The notes: a model not told the origin generated them from the letters alone. Shown: positions 1-7,653, numbered from the stretch's first letter. The stretch is 23,284 nt of DNA from SKPH01 sp051748565 (GCA_051748565.1 JBNJHN010000026.1:1-23284); one strand, 5' to 3'. Translations and numbers: made by a program.

Positions 1-1271
1 TTTACCGGCATAAGCAGTCTGATAACATTGCTGAATATACCGGCGGTTAAAATTATTAACCCTCGTTCATGGCACCGCTTAACAATGGCCTTCGTTGCTT
101 CCGGGGCAGGTTCTTTTGTTTTCCTGTCTTTAACCATTTCGATTGCCTGCATGGCACCTAGGCCGCGCTGATCACCGATTAAGGGATACTTTTCTTTCAT
201 CTTTTTTAACCTGTCTTCTGTTGCCGATCCGGTTACTTTTGCCTTTTCACCAATTTGTTCTCTGTCCGAGGCGTCAAGAACGGCCAGGGCAGCTGCACAA
301 CCTAAAGGATTCCCGCCATAAGTACCGCCGATTTCACCCGGTCCCGCTGAATCCATAACTTCAGCCCTGCCGGTCAGTGCACTTATGGGTACACCACCGG
401 CGAGTGATTTGGCCATTGTGATCAGATCGGGTGCTACATCATAATGATAGCTGGCCAGAGGGTTACCTGTGCGATAAAACCCGGATTGGATTTCGTCGAG
501 AATTAAGAGAACCTTGTTACGACGGCATATTTCGTGAAGAACTTTGAAGTAATCCGGGGGAGGCACAATAAAACCGCCTTCACCCTGCACCGGTTCTGCT
601 ATAACAGCAGCAACACTTTCGGCAGAGCACTCTACAGCGAAATACTGCTCAAGATATTTGGCACAGTGCAGATCGCATTCGGGATAAGTAAGGCCAAAAC
701 GGCAGCGATAGCAATAAGGAGCGGGTATTTTATAGACTTCAGGCGCAAAGGGACCAAACCCGTATTTATAAGGTTTGACTTTTGAGGTCAGGGTCATTGC
801 CATCAGTGTACGGCCGTGAAAAGCACATTCGAGGGAAACAATCGCTGTCTTCCCGGTAAAACGGCGGGCCAACTTAATTGAATTCTCAACGGCTTCGGCA
901 CCGCTGTTAAAAAGCGCTGTTTTTTTAGGAAAATCGCCCGGAGTGAATTCATTTAGTTTAGCTGCCAACTGAACATAAGGCTCATACATAGCTACCATGA
1001 AGCAGGTGTGTAAATATTGGTCTGCCTGCTTTTTTATTGCTTCAACAACTGCAGGGTGGCTGTGACCTAAATTTAACACGCCAATGCCACCGGCAAAGTC
1101 AATAAAATTATTTCCATCAACATCTGATACCATAGCACCCTTTGCCTCTTTTACAAAAACCGGCATAACAGACGAGATACCACGAGCCACATTTAAATCG
1201 CGCATTTTAGTCAATTCGTGAGACTTCATTCCCGGTTCGAATTTAACCGGCTTCCCATTTTTATCACTCAT
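1..1271 (-). CDS. gabT: Class III aminotransferase, GabT-like (4-aminobutyrate aminotransferase family), C-terminus beyond window
   Basis: The frame is open from an ATG at 1271 to the left edge (423 codons), so only a short C-terminal part is missing for a family of about 430-450 residues. It is a PLP-dependent cytosolic enzyme that probably moves the amino group of 4-aminobutyrate or another omega-amino acid to 2-oxoglutarate. Visible motifs in order are SGAEAVENS near 123-131 (cofactor phosphate binding), FHGRT near 151, the PLP-ring aspartate in LILDEIQSG near 259, and the Schiff-base lysine in MAKSLAGG near 288. A four-cysteine patch (YCYRC, then ECDLHC) sits near 186-203. AGGGG lies 8-10 nt before the ATG. 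The gene sits behind a sigma-54 promoter and downstream of a sigma-54 activator gene, so induction by its substrate is likely. The exact amino donor cannot be told; other omega-amino acid or diamine transaminases are possible. Confidence 0.88.
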   Translation of the reverse strand, partial: MSDKNGKPVKFEPGMKSHELTKMRDLNVARGISSVMPVFVKEAKGAMVSDVDGNNFIDFAGGIGVLNLGHSHPAVVEAIKKQADQYLHTCFMVAMYEPYVQLAAKLNEFTPGDFPKKTALFNSGAEAVENSIKLARRFTGKTAIVSLECAFHGRTLMAMTLTSKVKPYKYGFGPFAPEVYKIPAPYCYRCRFGLTYPECDLHCAKYLEQYFAVECSAESVAAVIAEPVQGEGGFIVPPPDYFKVLHEICRRNKVLLILDEIQSGFYRTGNPLASYHYDVAPDLITMAKSLAGGVPISALTGRAEVMDSAGPGEIGGTYGGNPLGCAAALAVLDASDREQIGEKAKVTGSATEDRLKKMKEKYPLIGDQRGLGAMQAIEMVKDRKTKEPAPEATKAIVKRCHERGLIILTAGIFSNVIRLLMPV

Positions 1272-1314
1272 CCAGCAATCCCCTTTCTGTTAGCTTTCTT
1301 TAGCTTATTATATA

Positions 1315-1331
1315 AGCAATAGTAGTGCCAG
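1315..1331 (-). promoter_or_regulatory. Sigma-54 (-24/-12) promoter of the aminotransferase gene
   Basis: The minus strand reads CTGGCACTACTATTGCT. It has the -24 GG and -12 GC doublets exactly 10 nt apart and matches the sigma-54 consensus (YTGGCAC, 5 nt, TTGCW) at almost every fixed position. Transcription would start about 11-13 nt downstream, near 1303, leaving a leader of about 30 nt before the ATG at 1271. The sigma-54 activator gene ends 150 bp upstream, which supports the call. Confidence 0.85.
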
Positions 1332-1388
1332 GTTCATTTGCAAATAGAGAGGCAACCACTACAGGCAAATTAAGACCATGGTAAAGTA

Positions 1389-1430
1389 TTTAATGCAAAT
1401 ATACATTAAAAAATGCTCTTTTGCATTAAA
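1389..1430. promoter_or_regulatory. Inverted repeat, probable activator-binding site (UAS) of the sigma-54 promoter
   Basis: TTTAATGCAAA (1389-1399) and TTTGCATTAAA (1420-1430) are perfect 11-bp inverted arms with centres 31 bp apart, about three helical turns. They lie roughly 60-100 bp upstream of the -24 element, the usual place for an enhancer-binding-protein site. A further palindrome ATTTGCAAAT (1336-1345) abuts the promoter and shares the TTTGCA core. An inner hairpin (AATGC 1412-1416, GCATT 1423-1427) followed by T residues on the minus strand could also act as a weak terminator for the activator gene; the two roles are not exclusive. Confidence 0.55.
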
Positions 1431-1480
1431 AGAACATGGCATAAAGTTTCTCCGGCCGCCAATACTAAATCAGCGTGATA

Positions 1481-3253
1481 TCAATTGTTGTTTCGTTCCG
1501 GCCTGGTTATGTTGTATTTTTTTAATTTACGGACAACGGTTGACTGATCAATTTCCAGGGCTTCGGCAATTTCATAGGTTGTTCGGTAATATTGCCGGGC
1601 TTCGGCAAGCAGCTCTTTTTCAAATTTCTCAGAAGCTGTTTTAAGCGGTGGCAATGGCCTTGATTTAAACTGTTTTTTATAATGTACATCAATTTTGCCC
1701 AAAAGGTGGCGGGGCAGATTATTCACACCAATCTCCTCATTATCAACCACGATCATTATCCGCTCTATCAGATTTTCAAGCTCCCTGACATTGCCTGGCC
1801 AGTGATAATTTTCAAGATAGCTGTAAGCCTCGGGTGAAAAATATTTATGCTGAGAATATCTTCTGCTTAATTTATCAAGGATTTGTTCTGCAAGTGGCTT
1901 TATATCTTCCCTGCGTTCACGCAGTGGAGGCACCTGCAGGGGAATAACATCAAGACGAAAGAATAAATCTTCCCGAAATTCTCCTTTTTCAACAAGGCTG
2001 GTAATGTCGCGGTTAGTTGCGGCAATAAAACGCAAGTTAAGTTTTACTTCTCGGGTACCACCGATGGGACTGATTAAACCCTCCTGAATAACATGTAAAA
2101 GCTTCACCTGTAAGTTAAGGGGAAGTTCGGTGATTTCATCGAGAAAAAGCGTGCCCTCATTGGCCAGTTCAAGTTTGCCAATTTTACCTTCACGTCGGGC
2201 CCCGGTAAAAGCGCCGCCGGCATAACCGAACAACTCGCTTTCCAGCAAATTCTCAGGAATAGCACCACAGTTTACTACAGTAAACGGCTTTTCACTGCGC
2301 GGACTGCAGTGATGAATATAACGGGCAATCATCCCTTTCCCTGAACCCGATTCACCTGTCAGTAAAACCGTTGAATCAACAGCTGCAATCTTCTTTGCAA
2401 CCTTTATCAGTTCCAGCATAGCCTCACTGGAAGCAACAATAACACTTTTTCCCATATAACCCTGGCGCAGTTCTACCAATTCTTGCTGATAACGATTTTT
2501 GAGCAATTCAGTTTCTTCCAACTGCTGTTTCAGTTTATTGAGTCTTGTAATATCCCTGGTATTGACGATAACCCTGAAGATTGAGCCGTCCCTTTTAAAA
2601 GCAGGAGTTCCGGTCGCCAGTAATTTACGTCCGTCTCTGCGGGACTGAATCACCGTCTGGGCGCTTTTGTTGTCTATAACAAGCCGCGTTACGGAAGGGA
2701 AAAATATTTTTTTTCTTTCCAGTTCATCCACCGTCTTACCAAGCACCTCGGAAAGCTTAATACCGAAATTTTCTTCAAAAACCGGGTTTGCACGCAGAAT
2801 TTTACCATTGCCGTCTGCAACCAGGATCTCATCTGAAGAAAAGTTTATCACAGCAGCCAGCTCCTGCTCCAGTTCCTCGGATTTGCCGATCATTTGAGCA
2901 AAAATAGCGCCAGTAGTAACTACTCCGGCAATATCTCCCTCTTCATTGAAAACTGCCAGGGCTCCGTGTAACTTCAGATCCGGCCAAAAGGAATTCAAAG
3001 CGGCACCAGGTTTTATTGAAGGGCATGGCTCGATAACCAGGTCAGCTGCGTTCGAAACAGACGCAGCTATATCTTTTTTAAATGCTTTTGTTACAGATAA
3101 AGCAGTAATAACATTCTTCCTGATGCCTTCTTCCAAAACACAGATAACCCCTTCATCAGCTTCAAGCAATGTTTTAATCGCTTCTAATGCCGAATCCGAT
3201 TTTCTAACACTATCTAGATTTTTAATCATAAAATCAGCAGCCGTAAACATCAT
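1481..3253 (-). CDS. Sigma-54-dependent transcriptional activator, CBS-like + PAS + AAA+ + HTH
   Basis: This is a 590-residue enhancer-binding protein that uses ATP to open sigma-54 RNA polymerase promoters. Residues about 10-125 resemble a pair of CBS motifs (small-ligand sensing). About 130-235 form a PAS domain, followed by a short coiled coil at 236-265. The AAA+ domain has Walker A GESGSGKG (300-307), the sigma-54-contacting GAFTGA loop (347-352), Walker B LFLDE (369-373) and arginine fingers near 427 and 433. The C-terminal helix-turn-helix (EIAEALEIDQSTVVRKLKKY) is Fis-like. The ATG at 3253 is preceded by AAAGGAG at good spacing; a second ATG follows directly. No response-regulator receiver domain is present, so a metabolite rather than a sensor kinase probably controls it. 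The adjacent sigma-54 promoter and aminotransferase are the likely target. No orthologue name can be assigned safely. Confidence 0.93.
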   Translation of the reverse strand: MMFTAADFMIKNLDSVRKSDSALEAIKTLLEADEGVICVLEEGIRKNVITALSVTKAFKKDIAASVSNAADLVIEPCPSIKPGAALNSFWPDLKLHGALAVFNEEGDIAGVVTTGAIFAQMIGKSEELEQELAAVINFSSDEILVADGNGKILRANPVFEENFGIKLSEVLGKTVDELERKKIFFPSVTRLVIDNKSAQTVIQSRRDGRKLLATGTPAFKRDGSIFRVIVNTRDITRLNKLKQQLEETELLKNRYQQELVELRQGYMGKSVIVASSEAMLELIKVAKKIAAVDSTVLLTGESGSGKGMIARYIHHCSPRSEKPFTVVNCGAIPENLLESELFGYAGGAFTGARREGKIGKLELANEGTLFLDEITELPLNLQVKLLHVIQEGLISPIGGTREVKLNLRFIAATNRDITSLVEKGEFREDLFFRLDVIPLQVPPLRERREDIKPLAEQILDKLSRRYSQHKYFSPEAYSYLENYHWPGNVRELENLIERIMIVVDNEEIGVNNLPRHLLGKIDVHYKKQFKSRPLPPLKTASEKFEKELLAEARQYYRTTYEIAEALEIDQSTVVRKLKKYNITRPERNNN

Positions 3254-3320
3254 TGTTCTCCTTTAAGGAGGAGTTATATGAGAAATGTAATTAAAAAATA
3301 ATCTGTTTGTAATATTCCTG

Positions 3321-3336
3321 TAATGTTATAACATTA
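3321..3336. promoter_or_regulatory. Perfect 16-bp palindrome, candidate operator
   Basis: TAATGTTATAACATTA is a perfect palindrome in the region between the divergent activator gene and birA. It overlaps a TATAAT-like hexamer on the minus strand (3333-3338), so it could be an operator at the activator's own promoter. No matching -35 element is visible. It does not look like the inverted repeat at 1389-1430. The regulator is unknown. Confidence 0.35.
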
Positions 3337-3380
3337 TACTATTAATGAGTTGACCCCCTCTTTTTATATATATTGCTGGG

Positions 3381-3410
3381 CGCAGTTTAACAAACTGCGT
3401 CTTTTTTTCT
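3381..3410 (+). terminator. Rho-independent terminator with no gene in front of it
   Basis: CGCAGTTT (3381-3388), loop AAC, AAACTGCG (3392-3399), then a T-rich run containing seven consecutive T. This is a strong plus-strand terminator. No plus-strand gene lies upstream (the activator gene starts at 3253 and runs the other way), so it must end a short untranslated transcript or block read-through into birA. Confidence 0.75.
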
Positions 3411-3453
3411 TAGATGAAGTTCACTGAAAAATATAGCCCTCCCGAGCTGCTTG

Positions 3454-3482
3454 TTGACAATAGCACTTAACTCCCTTATTAT
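3454..3482 (+). promoter_or_regulatory. Sigma-A promoter of birA-bioY
   Basis: TTGACA at 3454-3459, a 17-nt spacer, then TATTAT at 3477-3482: an exact -35 and a 5/6 -10. Transcription should start near 3489, about 23 nt before the birA ATG. Confidence 0.8.
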
Positions 3483-3511
3483 TCTATCAAAATATTCTGT
3501 CCGGTGATAGT

Positions 3512-4351
3512 ATGAAAAAAAATGAAAATAATCAGGGAAACAAACCGACCGATAACTATACCCCGGCAGCTAGCCGGCTTGACGGAACGCCTGATATGCT
3601 TGATTTGCAAGGGTTGGAAAGCAATAACATATATTATTACAAATCAGTAGATTCGACTAACCTTGTTGCCCGCAAACTTGCCGGAGAAGGTGCGTCCGCT
3701 TTTAGCACGGTGGTTGCTGAAGAACAGAAAAAGGGACGCGGACGGCTTGGCCGCTATTGGTTCTCACCACCGGGAAAAGGACTCTGGTTTTCAATGCTTC
3801 TGCGGCCGGATGTCCCGGGCCACTTCGATGCATCACCGGCTACTCTGGTCGCAGCCGCTGTGCTGGCTGACTTTTTCAGAACCCATTATGAACTGCCAGT
3901 GCTGGTAAAATGGCCTAACGACCTCCTGATTGGAAAAAAGAAAATGGGCGGCATTCTTACTGATATAAAAACAGAGCCAGGCATAATTCACTACCTGATT
4001 GTAGGCATTGGATTAAATATAAATCAGCTGAAAACAGATTTTCCGGCAGAAATCCAACAAAAATCAACTTCCCTTTTAATCGAAACAGGCAGACTATTTT
4101 ACAGGACCGATCTCTTTTTATCTATCAGGAGTAAACTTGAAAAAGCTTACCATCTTTTCTTTGCTGAAGGTTTCTCTCCATTTTCCGGTATCTGGGAAAA
4201 AAATAATGCGACTTTGGGGCAAACTGTTACCGTATCCTGGCCCGGTGGATCAATGAGAGGAAAAGCTGTAGGCCTGGCGGGAAATGGTGCTCTGCTTCTC
4301 CAAGATAAAGAGGGTGATATCCATACCTTTAATTACGGAGAGCTCATTTAA
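3512..4351 (+). CDS. birA: Biotin-[acetyl-CoA carboxylase] ligase, class I (no DNA-binding domain)
   Basis: 279 residues. It activates biotin to biotinyl-AMP and transfers it to the carrier lysine of biotin-dependent carboxylases in the cytosol. Visible motifs are SVDSTN (45-50), the nucleotide and biotin loop GRGRLGR (75-81), KWPNDLL (133-139) and MGGIL (145-149). A small SH3-like C-terminal domain follows from about 232. There is no winged-helix domain in front, unlike bifunctional BirA of Bacillus or E. coli, so it should not repress its own operon. Instead there is a polar, Asn/Lys-rich extension of about 38 residues. The Shine-Dalgarno is weak (GGTGAT before ATG 3512). bioY follows 25 nt downstream, making a biotin uptake and use operon. 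Confidence 0.92.
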   Translation: MKKNENNQGNKPTDNYTPAASRLDGTPDMLDLQGLESNNIYYYKSVDSTNLVARKLAGEGASAFSTVVAEEQKKGRGRLGRYWFSPPGKGLWFSMLLRPDVPGHFDASPATLVAAAVLADFFRTHYELPVLVKWPNDLLIGKKKMGGILTDIKTEPGIIHYLIVGIGLNINQLKTDFPAEIQQKSTSLLIETGRLFYRTDLFLSIRSKLEKAYHLFFAEGFSPFSGIWEKNNATLGQTVTVSWPGGSMRGKAVGLAGNGALLLQDKEGDIHTFNYGELI

Positions 4352-4376
4352 GCAAAAGGAAGATAATAATCAACAG

Positions 4377-4928
4377 ATGCAAAAAATAACAATAAGCGCC
4401 CTCTTTACAGCTTTAATTGCAGTTTTAGCCCAGGTAGCAATTCCCGTCCCTTTTAGTCCCATCCCTGTAACCGGACAGGTAGTTGGAATAATGCTTGCAG
4501 GTTCTCTACTGGGCAGCAGGGCGGGAGTTCTGTCAATTGTTGCCTATCTTTTACTGGGCGCGGCCGGTGCACCTGTTTTCTCCCTGGCTCGCGGAGGGCT
4601 TTATATCATCGCAGGTCCAACAGGAGGCTATCTTCTGGGCTTTATACCGGCAGTATATATAACCGGGCGGATACTGGAAAAGGTTGACCAGCCTTCGGCA
4701 TTCAGGACTATCAGCGCTATGCTGATTGCCCTCGGTTTTATATACTTAATCGGAGGCATCCAATTAGGCTTAATTATGCGCTATAGCTTTACCCAGGTAA
4801 TATTAACCGGTGTAGCCCCTTTCCTGGTTCCGGATCTCTTCAAAGTGGCCCTGGCTGCTTTTTTAAGTATCCGGATCAAAGCAAGCCTGCACAACAACAA
4901 CCTGGGACACATCCTGGGAAACAGGTAG
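4377..4928 (+). CDS. bioY: Biotin transporter substrate-binding subunit BioY (ECF S component)
   Basis: An integral membrane protein of 183 residues with about six hydrophobic segments. It binds biotin and works alone or with a shared EcfA/A'/T energy module, which is not in this window. Family hallmarks are the N-terminal stretch PVPFSPIPVTGQ with GIMLAGSLLG after it, and the central GGLYIIAGPTGGYLLGF. The frame is open back to 4284 inside birA, but the family begins at MQK, so ATG 4377 is preferred. The only ribosome site, AAAGGAAG, is about 15 nt away, which is long, so translation may be coupled to birA. The gene is convergent with the racemase gene, with only 23 bp between stops and no clear terminator there. 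Confidence 0.9.
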   Translation: MQKITISALFTALIAVLAQVAIPVPFSPIPVTGQVVGIMLAGSLLGSRAGVLSIVAYLLLGAAGAPVFSLARGGLYIIAGPTGGYLLGFIPAVYITGRILEKVDQPSAFRTISAMLIALGFIYLIGGIQLGLIMRYSFTQVILTGVAPFLVPDLFKVALAAFLSIRIKASLHNNNLGHILGNR

Positions 4929-4951
4929 ACAAAAGCCTGATTAAATCTATG

Positions 4952-6220
4952 TTAGTGTATCTCATTATCTTTTTTTTTGTGCCTTGGTTGAACAATTGAC
5001 CCCTGGAGGATAATATAAGTTAGAAGGCCTTTCCGTTCTTGGTATATTTCAGCCACGGCTGCTTCGAGGGACGAAGCGGGGGTAAAACCAAAAAGGCGGG
5101 CTTCTTCGGGATCAAGATCTGAAACCAGGTGAACCCGCCCATGCTGCTGCAGCTTGCCCACTGCATAAGCTTTGTGCCCACCCAGAGCAAATTCACTTCG
5201 CAGCATTTCTTCCATTTCAGGCAGGGGTATACACTTATTGATCCAATCTTTATAAGCATCCGATCCAATCCCTTCAGAACACTTAGCCAGCAAGATCACA
5301 TCCCCACCCTTTTTTACTGCTTTCATAGCATTATCAAGAGTCTTGTGCGCCTGATAGAGATTAATGTCCTTCGGATATCCACCACATGAGATGATCACTA
5401 CATCTGCAAGACGATCGATCTCTACACCATAGACCCTGTCAGCCATGTGACAGGCGGCAAGATGAGCCTTGATCATGTTGCCGGCAAAAAATCCCAGGAT
5501 ATCTTTATTTTCATCAAGGACGGTATTCAATAAAAAATCGCCACCGACCATCAGTGCTGCTTCCAGCAGGTCCTCGTGAACAGGATTGCCATCCAACCTG
5601 CCGCTGCAGGCCCGCTCATCGAACATAAGGCTGTGATTTTTTTTAATAGTCTCCCACCCGGCGACGCCGGGAACAAGAGCTTTTCTACCGCCACCATATC
5701 CGGCAAAAAAGTGATGAACTACACTACCCGTTAAAATACGGCGGTCAGCAAGCAGAACTTTGTTATTGATATATACAGGAGTTTTATAAGATGTTTCACC
5801 CAGACAGCTTAACTCATCGTAATTCCTGCCGTCATGATTAAACATAGCTATTTCTTTGAAGACCCCTTCACCAACCAAATTTTTCATTTCAGCAGGGTCT
5901 AAGGGGCGGTGCGTACCGTTGGCAAAAATAATAAATATAGCATCTTTGCTTATTCCGGCCTGTGCCAGTTCATCTATTAACAGCGGCAGGAAAAACTCAC
6001 TGCGCGCCAACCTTGTTGAATCATTTACTAACAGGCAGACAGTTTCTCCCGCTCTGACAACTTCCTTAAGCGGCGGGGAGGCAATCGGACTCCGCAGGGC
6101 TTCCAGCAGGGATTTCTCAGGATCAGCCAGTGGTTCTTCGCCAACGGTCTGCAACACTTCATAAGATAGACCGTTAGGAAGTCTCAGGGTGATAGTTTTA
6201 TGTCCATATTGTAACTCCAT
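4952..6220 (-). CDS. larA: LarA-family nickel-pincer 2-hydroxy-acid (lactate) racemase
   Basis: 422 residues, matching LarA (about 424). The family interconverts D- and L-lactate or related 2-hydroxy acids by hydride transfer through a nickel-pincer nucleotide (NPN) bound to a lysine. The key residues of the Lactobacillus plantarum enzyme (His108, His174, Lys184, His200, Gln295, Lys298) have counterparts here with identical spacing among the first four: H104 (NGTHRP), H170 (VVHHFF), K180 (GGGRK), H196 (KNH), then Q290 and K293 (YQAHK). ATG 6220 is chosen over an upstream in-frame ATG at 6346, which lies inside the preceding gene. AGGT lies about 8 nt before it. It starts 13 nt after the activase stop and is surely cotranscribed with it. 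The NPN-making genes larB, larC and larE are absent from the window. Substrate other than lactate is possible. Confidence 0.87.
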   Translation of the reverse strand: MELQYGHKTITLRLPNGLSYEVLQTVGEEPLADPEKSLLEALRSPIASPPLKEVVRAGETVCLLVNDSTRLARSEFFLPLLIDELAQAGISKDAIFIIFANGTHRPLDPAEMKNLVGEGVFKEIAMFNHDGRNYDELSCLGETSYKTPVYINNKVLLADRRILTGSVVHHFFAGYGGGRKALVPGVAGWETIKKNHSLMFDERACSGRLDGNPVHEDLLEAALMVGGDFLLNTVLDENKDILGFFAGNMIKAHLAACHMADRVYGVEIDRLADVVIISCGGYPKDINLYQAHKTLDNAMKAVKKGGDVILLAKCSEGIGSDAYKDWINKCIPLPEMEEMLRSEFALGGHKAYAVGKLQQHGRVHLVSDLDPEEARLFGFTPASSLEAAVAEIYQERKGLLTYIILQGSIVQPRHKKKDNEIH

Positions 6221-6233
6221 CAATATACCTGCA

Positions 6234-7010
6234 TTACTCTGAAATTTCTTCCTCAGCCAGGATAGCTGCACCGAGAGCACCGGCAATTTGCGGTTCGGGA
6301 GGAACAATAATTTCTGTTTTAAGCTTTTCATTAAGGGCTTGTACAACTGCCCTGTTTTTAGCCACGCCTCCTGTTATCATTACTGCTTCTTCAAGACCTA
6401 CGCGGCGTACCAGTCCAGCGGTACGGTCGGCAATAGACTGATGCAGCCCCCGCGCTATATCTTCCCGGGGCAGACCCTGGGCAATAAGGGAGACTACTTC
6501 CGACTCTGCAAAAACAGTACACATACTGCTGATTGATATAATATTTTTGGCCCTGTCACTTAAATCGGCAAGCCCGTCGAGCTCAACTTCAAGAGCATGA
6601 GCCATAACCTCCAGAAAACGCCCGGTCCCGGCAGCACACTTGTCATTCATAGCAAAGTCGAGCACCTTACCTTTATCGTTTAAGAGAATTACCTTGCTGT
6701 CCTGACCGCCGATATCGATGACAGTACGTACCTGCGGATTTAAAAAATGTGCACCGCGCCCATGACAGGTGATTTCTGTAATTCTCTTATCTGCGAATTC
6801 GATACTAATGCGTCCATAACCGGTCGCAACAACATACTTTATATCTGATCGGGTCAGGTTTGCCTCTTTGAGCGCTTTTTCCATTGCCTTTTCAGCAGCT
6901 GTTTTACTATTTGATCCGGTTGGCATGATTATATAATGTACTACCTCTTTCTGATCCAACAGAACAACTTCGGCGGTCAGTGAACCGACATCAATTCCTG
7001 CAACAGTCAT
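6234..7010 (-). CDS. 2-hydroxyacyl-CoA dehydratase activase (HgdC/BadF-type ATPase, 4Fe-4S)
   Basis: 258 residues, the length of HgdC (about 260). This ASKHA-fold ATPase dimer holds one bridging [4Fe-4S] cluster and uses ATP hydrolysis to push a low-potential electron into a (R)-2-hydroxyacyl-CoA dehydratase or benzoyl-CoA-type reductase. Visible are the phosphate loop GIDVGS (5-10), DIGGQDSK (99-106), and the cluster cysteines C125 (NDKCAAGTGRF) and C164 (SSMCTVFAESE), 39 residues apart as in HgdC of Acidaminococcus. GGITGG-type ATP binding (MITGGVAKN) follows. ATG 7010 has GGAGG 7 nt upstream; a longer frame to 7157 overlaps engB and is rejected. No dehydratase subunits are present in the window. 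It is cotranscribed with the LarA-family racemase gene and may also be read from the engB operon, since no terminator separates them. Confidence 0.88.
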   Translation of the reverse strand: MTVAGIDVGSLTAEVVLLDQKEVVHYIIMPTGSNSKTAAEKAMEKALKEANLTRSDIKYVVATGYGRISIEFADKRITEITCHGRGAHFLNPQVRTVIDIGGQDSKVILLNDKGKVLDFAMNDKCAAGTGRFLEVMAHALEVELDGLADLSDRAKNIISISSMCTVFAESEVVSLIAQGLPREDIARGLHQSIADRTAGLVRRVGLEEAVMITGGVAKNRAVVQALNEKLKTEIIVPPEPQIAGALGAAILAEEEISE

Positions 7011-7071
7011 TAAAAAACCTCCAATTATAAAGGACTCAGAAATCAGGATACCGGATAAAAAAAAAGAGCAT

Positions 7072-7653
7072 TTACAGAAGCACATTAATCGCCCGCCAGA
7101 TCTGATCACGCCCGGAGCCTGTGCGGGCCGAAAAAGGTAAAAGCAGATCTTCTTCAAAAAGTCCCAGCTGCCTGCGGATCACTGCCAGCTGCTTAATTAA
7201 TGCACCGCGCGAAATTTTGTCTGCTTTAGTCGCTACTGTTACAGTGGCAATAGTATGTGCACGCAGCCAACCGGACATTAGTTTATCGTCTTCAGTCGGT
7301 TCATGACGACAGTCAATTAGATGAATGCAGCCCCTGAGGTTCAATCTATCTCCCAGGTAATCCTCAATTATCGGGGCCCAGCGCTCACGTTCTTTTTTGG
7401 AAACTTTTGCATAACCGTAACCGGGCAGATCGACGAAACAATTTTTGCCGTTGATTAAATAAAAATATAAACCCCGCGTCTTGCCGGGAGTAGAACTGGT
7501 CCGGGCCAGGTTTTTCCTGCCAACCAGATTGTTTAGCAAAGATGATTTGCCCACATTGGATCGCCCGATAAAAGATATTTCGGGAATATCCCATTGAGGA
7601 AAATCATCAACATTATAGGCAGCCGCTTTTAACTCCACCTGTTTAACTTTCAC
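7072..7653 (-). CDS. engB: Ribosome biogenesis GTP-binding protein EngB/YsxC
   Basis: 193 residues. An essential GTPase in many bacteria that helps late assembly of the 50S ribosomal subunit. G motifs are visible: G1 GRSNVGKS (30-37), the switch region TPGKTR (55-60), G3 DLPGYG (75-80), G4 TKAD (142-145) and G5 SAR (175-177). Translation starts at GTG (7653-7651) behind AAGGTG. It follows lonA by 49 nt on the same strand, the conserved lonA-ysxC order of Firmicutes. Confidence 0.94.
   Translation of the reverse strand: MKVKQVELKAAAYNVDDFPQWDIPEISFIGRSNVGKSSLLNNLVGRKNLARTSSTPGKTRGLYFYLINGKNCFVDLPGYGYAKVSKKERERWAPIIEDYLGDRLNLRGCIHLIDCRHEPTEDDKLMSGWLRAHTIATVTVATKADKISRGALIKQLAVIRRQLGLFEEDLLLPFSARTGSGRDQIWRAINVLL

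Noticed and set aside
3278..3301. Seven-codon frame behind AAGGAGGAG on the plus strand upstream of birA
   Set aside because: The Shine-Dalgarno is part of a palindrome whose other strand is the ribosome site of the activator gene; the frame is too short to support and nothing follows it.
3381..3399. BirA operator (TTGTTAAC-like half sites) in the hairpin before birA
   Set aside because: On the minus strand it reads TTTGTTAAAC, but the second half site at 14-16 nt spacing is missing, the ligase has no DNA-binding domain, and the T run marks it as a terminator.
4284..4376. Longer N-terminus for BioY starting inside birA
   Set aside because: The added 31 residues are polar, lie in the birA reading region and have no counterpart in the BioY family.
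6221..6346. Longer N-terminus for the LarA-family racemase
   Set aside because: It would overlap the end of the activase gene; the family start and length fit ATG 6220.
7011..7157. Longer N-terminus for the dehydratase activase
   Set aside because: The extension overlaps engB and lacks family similarity, and GGAGG stands just before the ATG at 7010.
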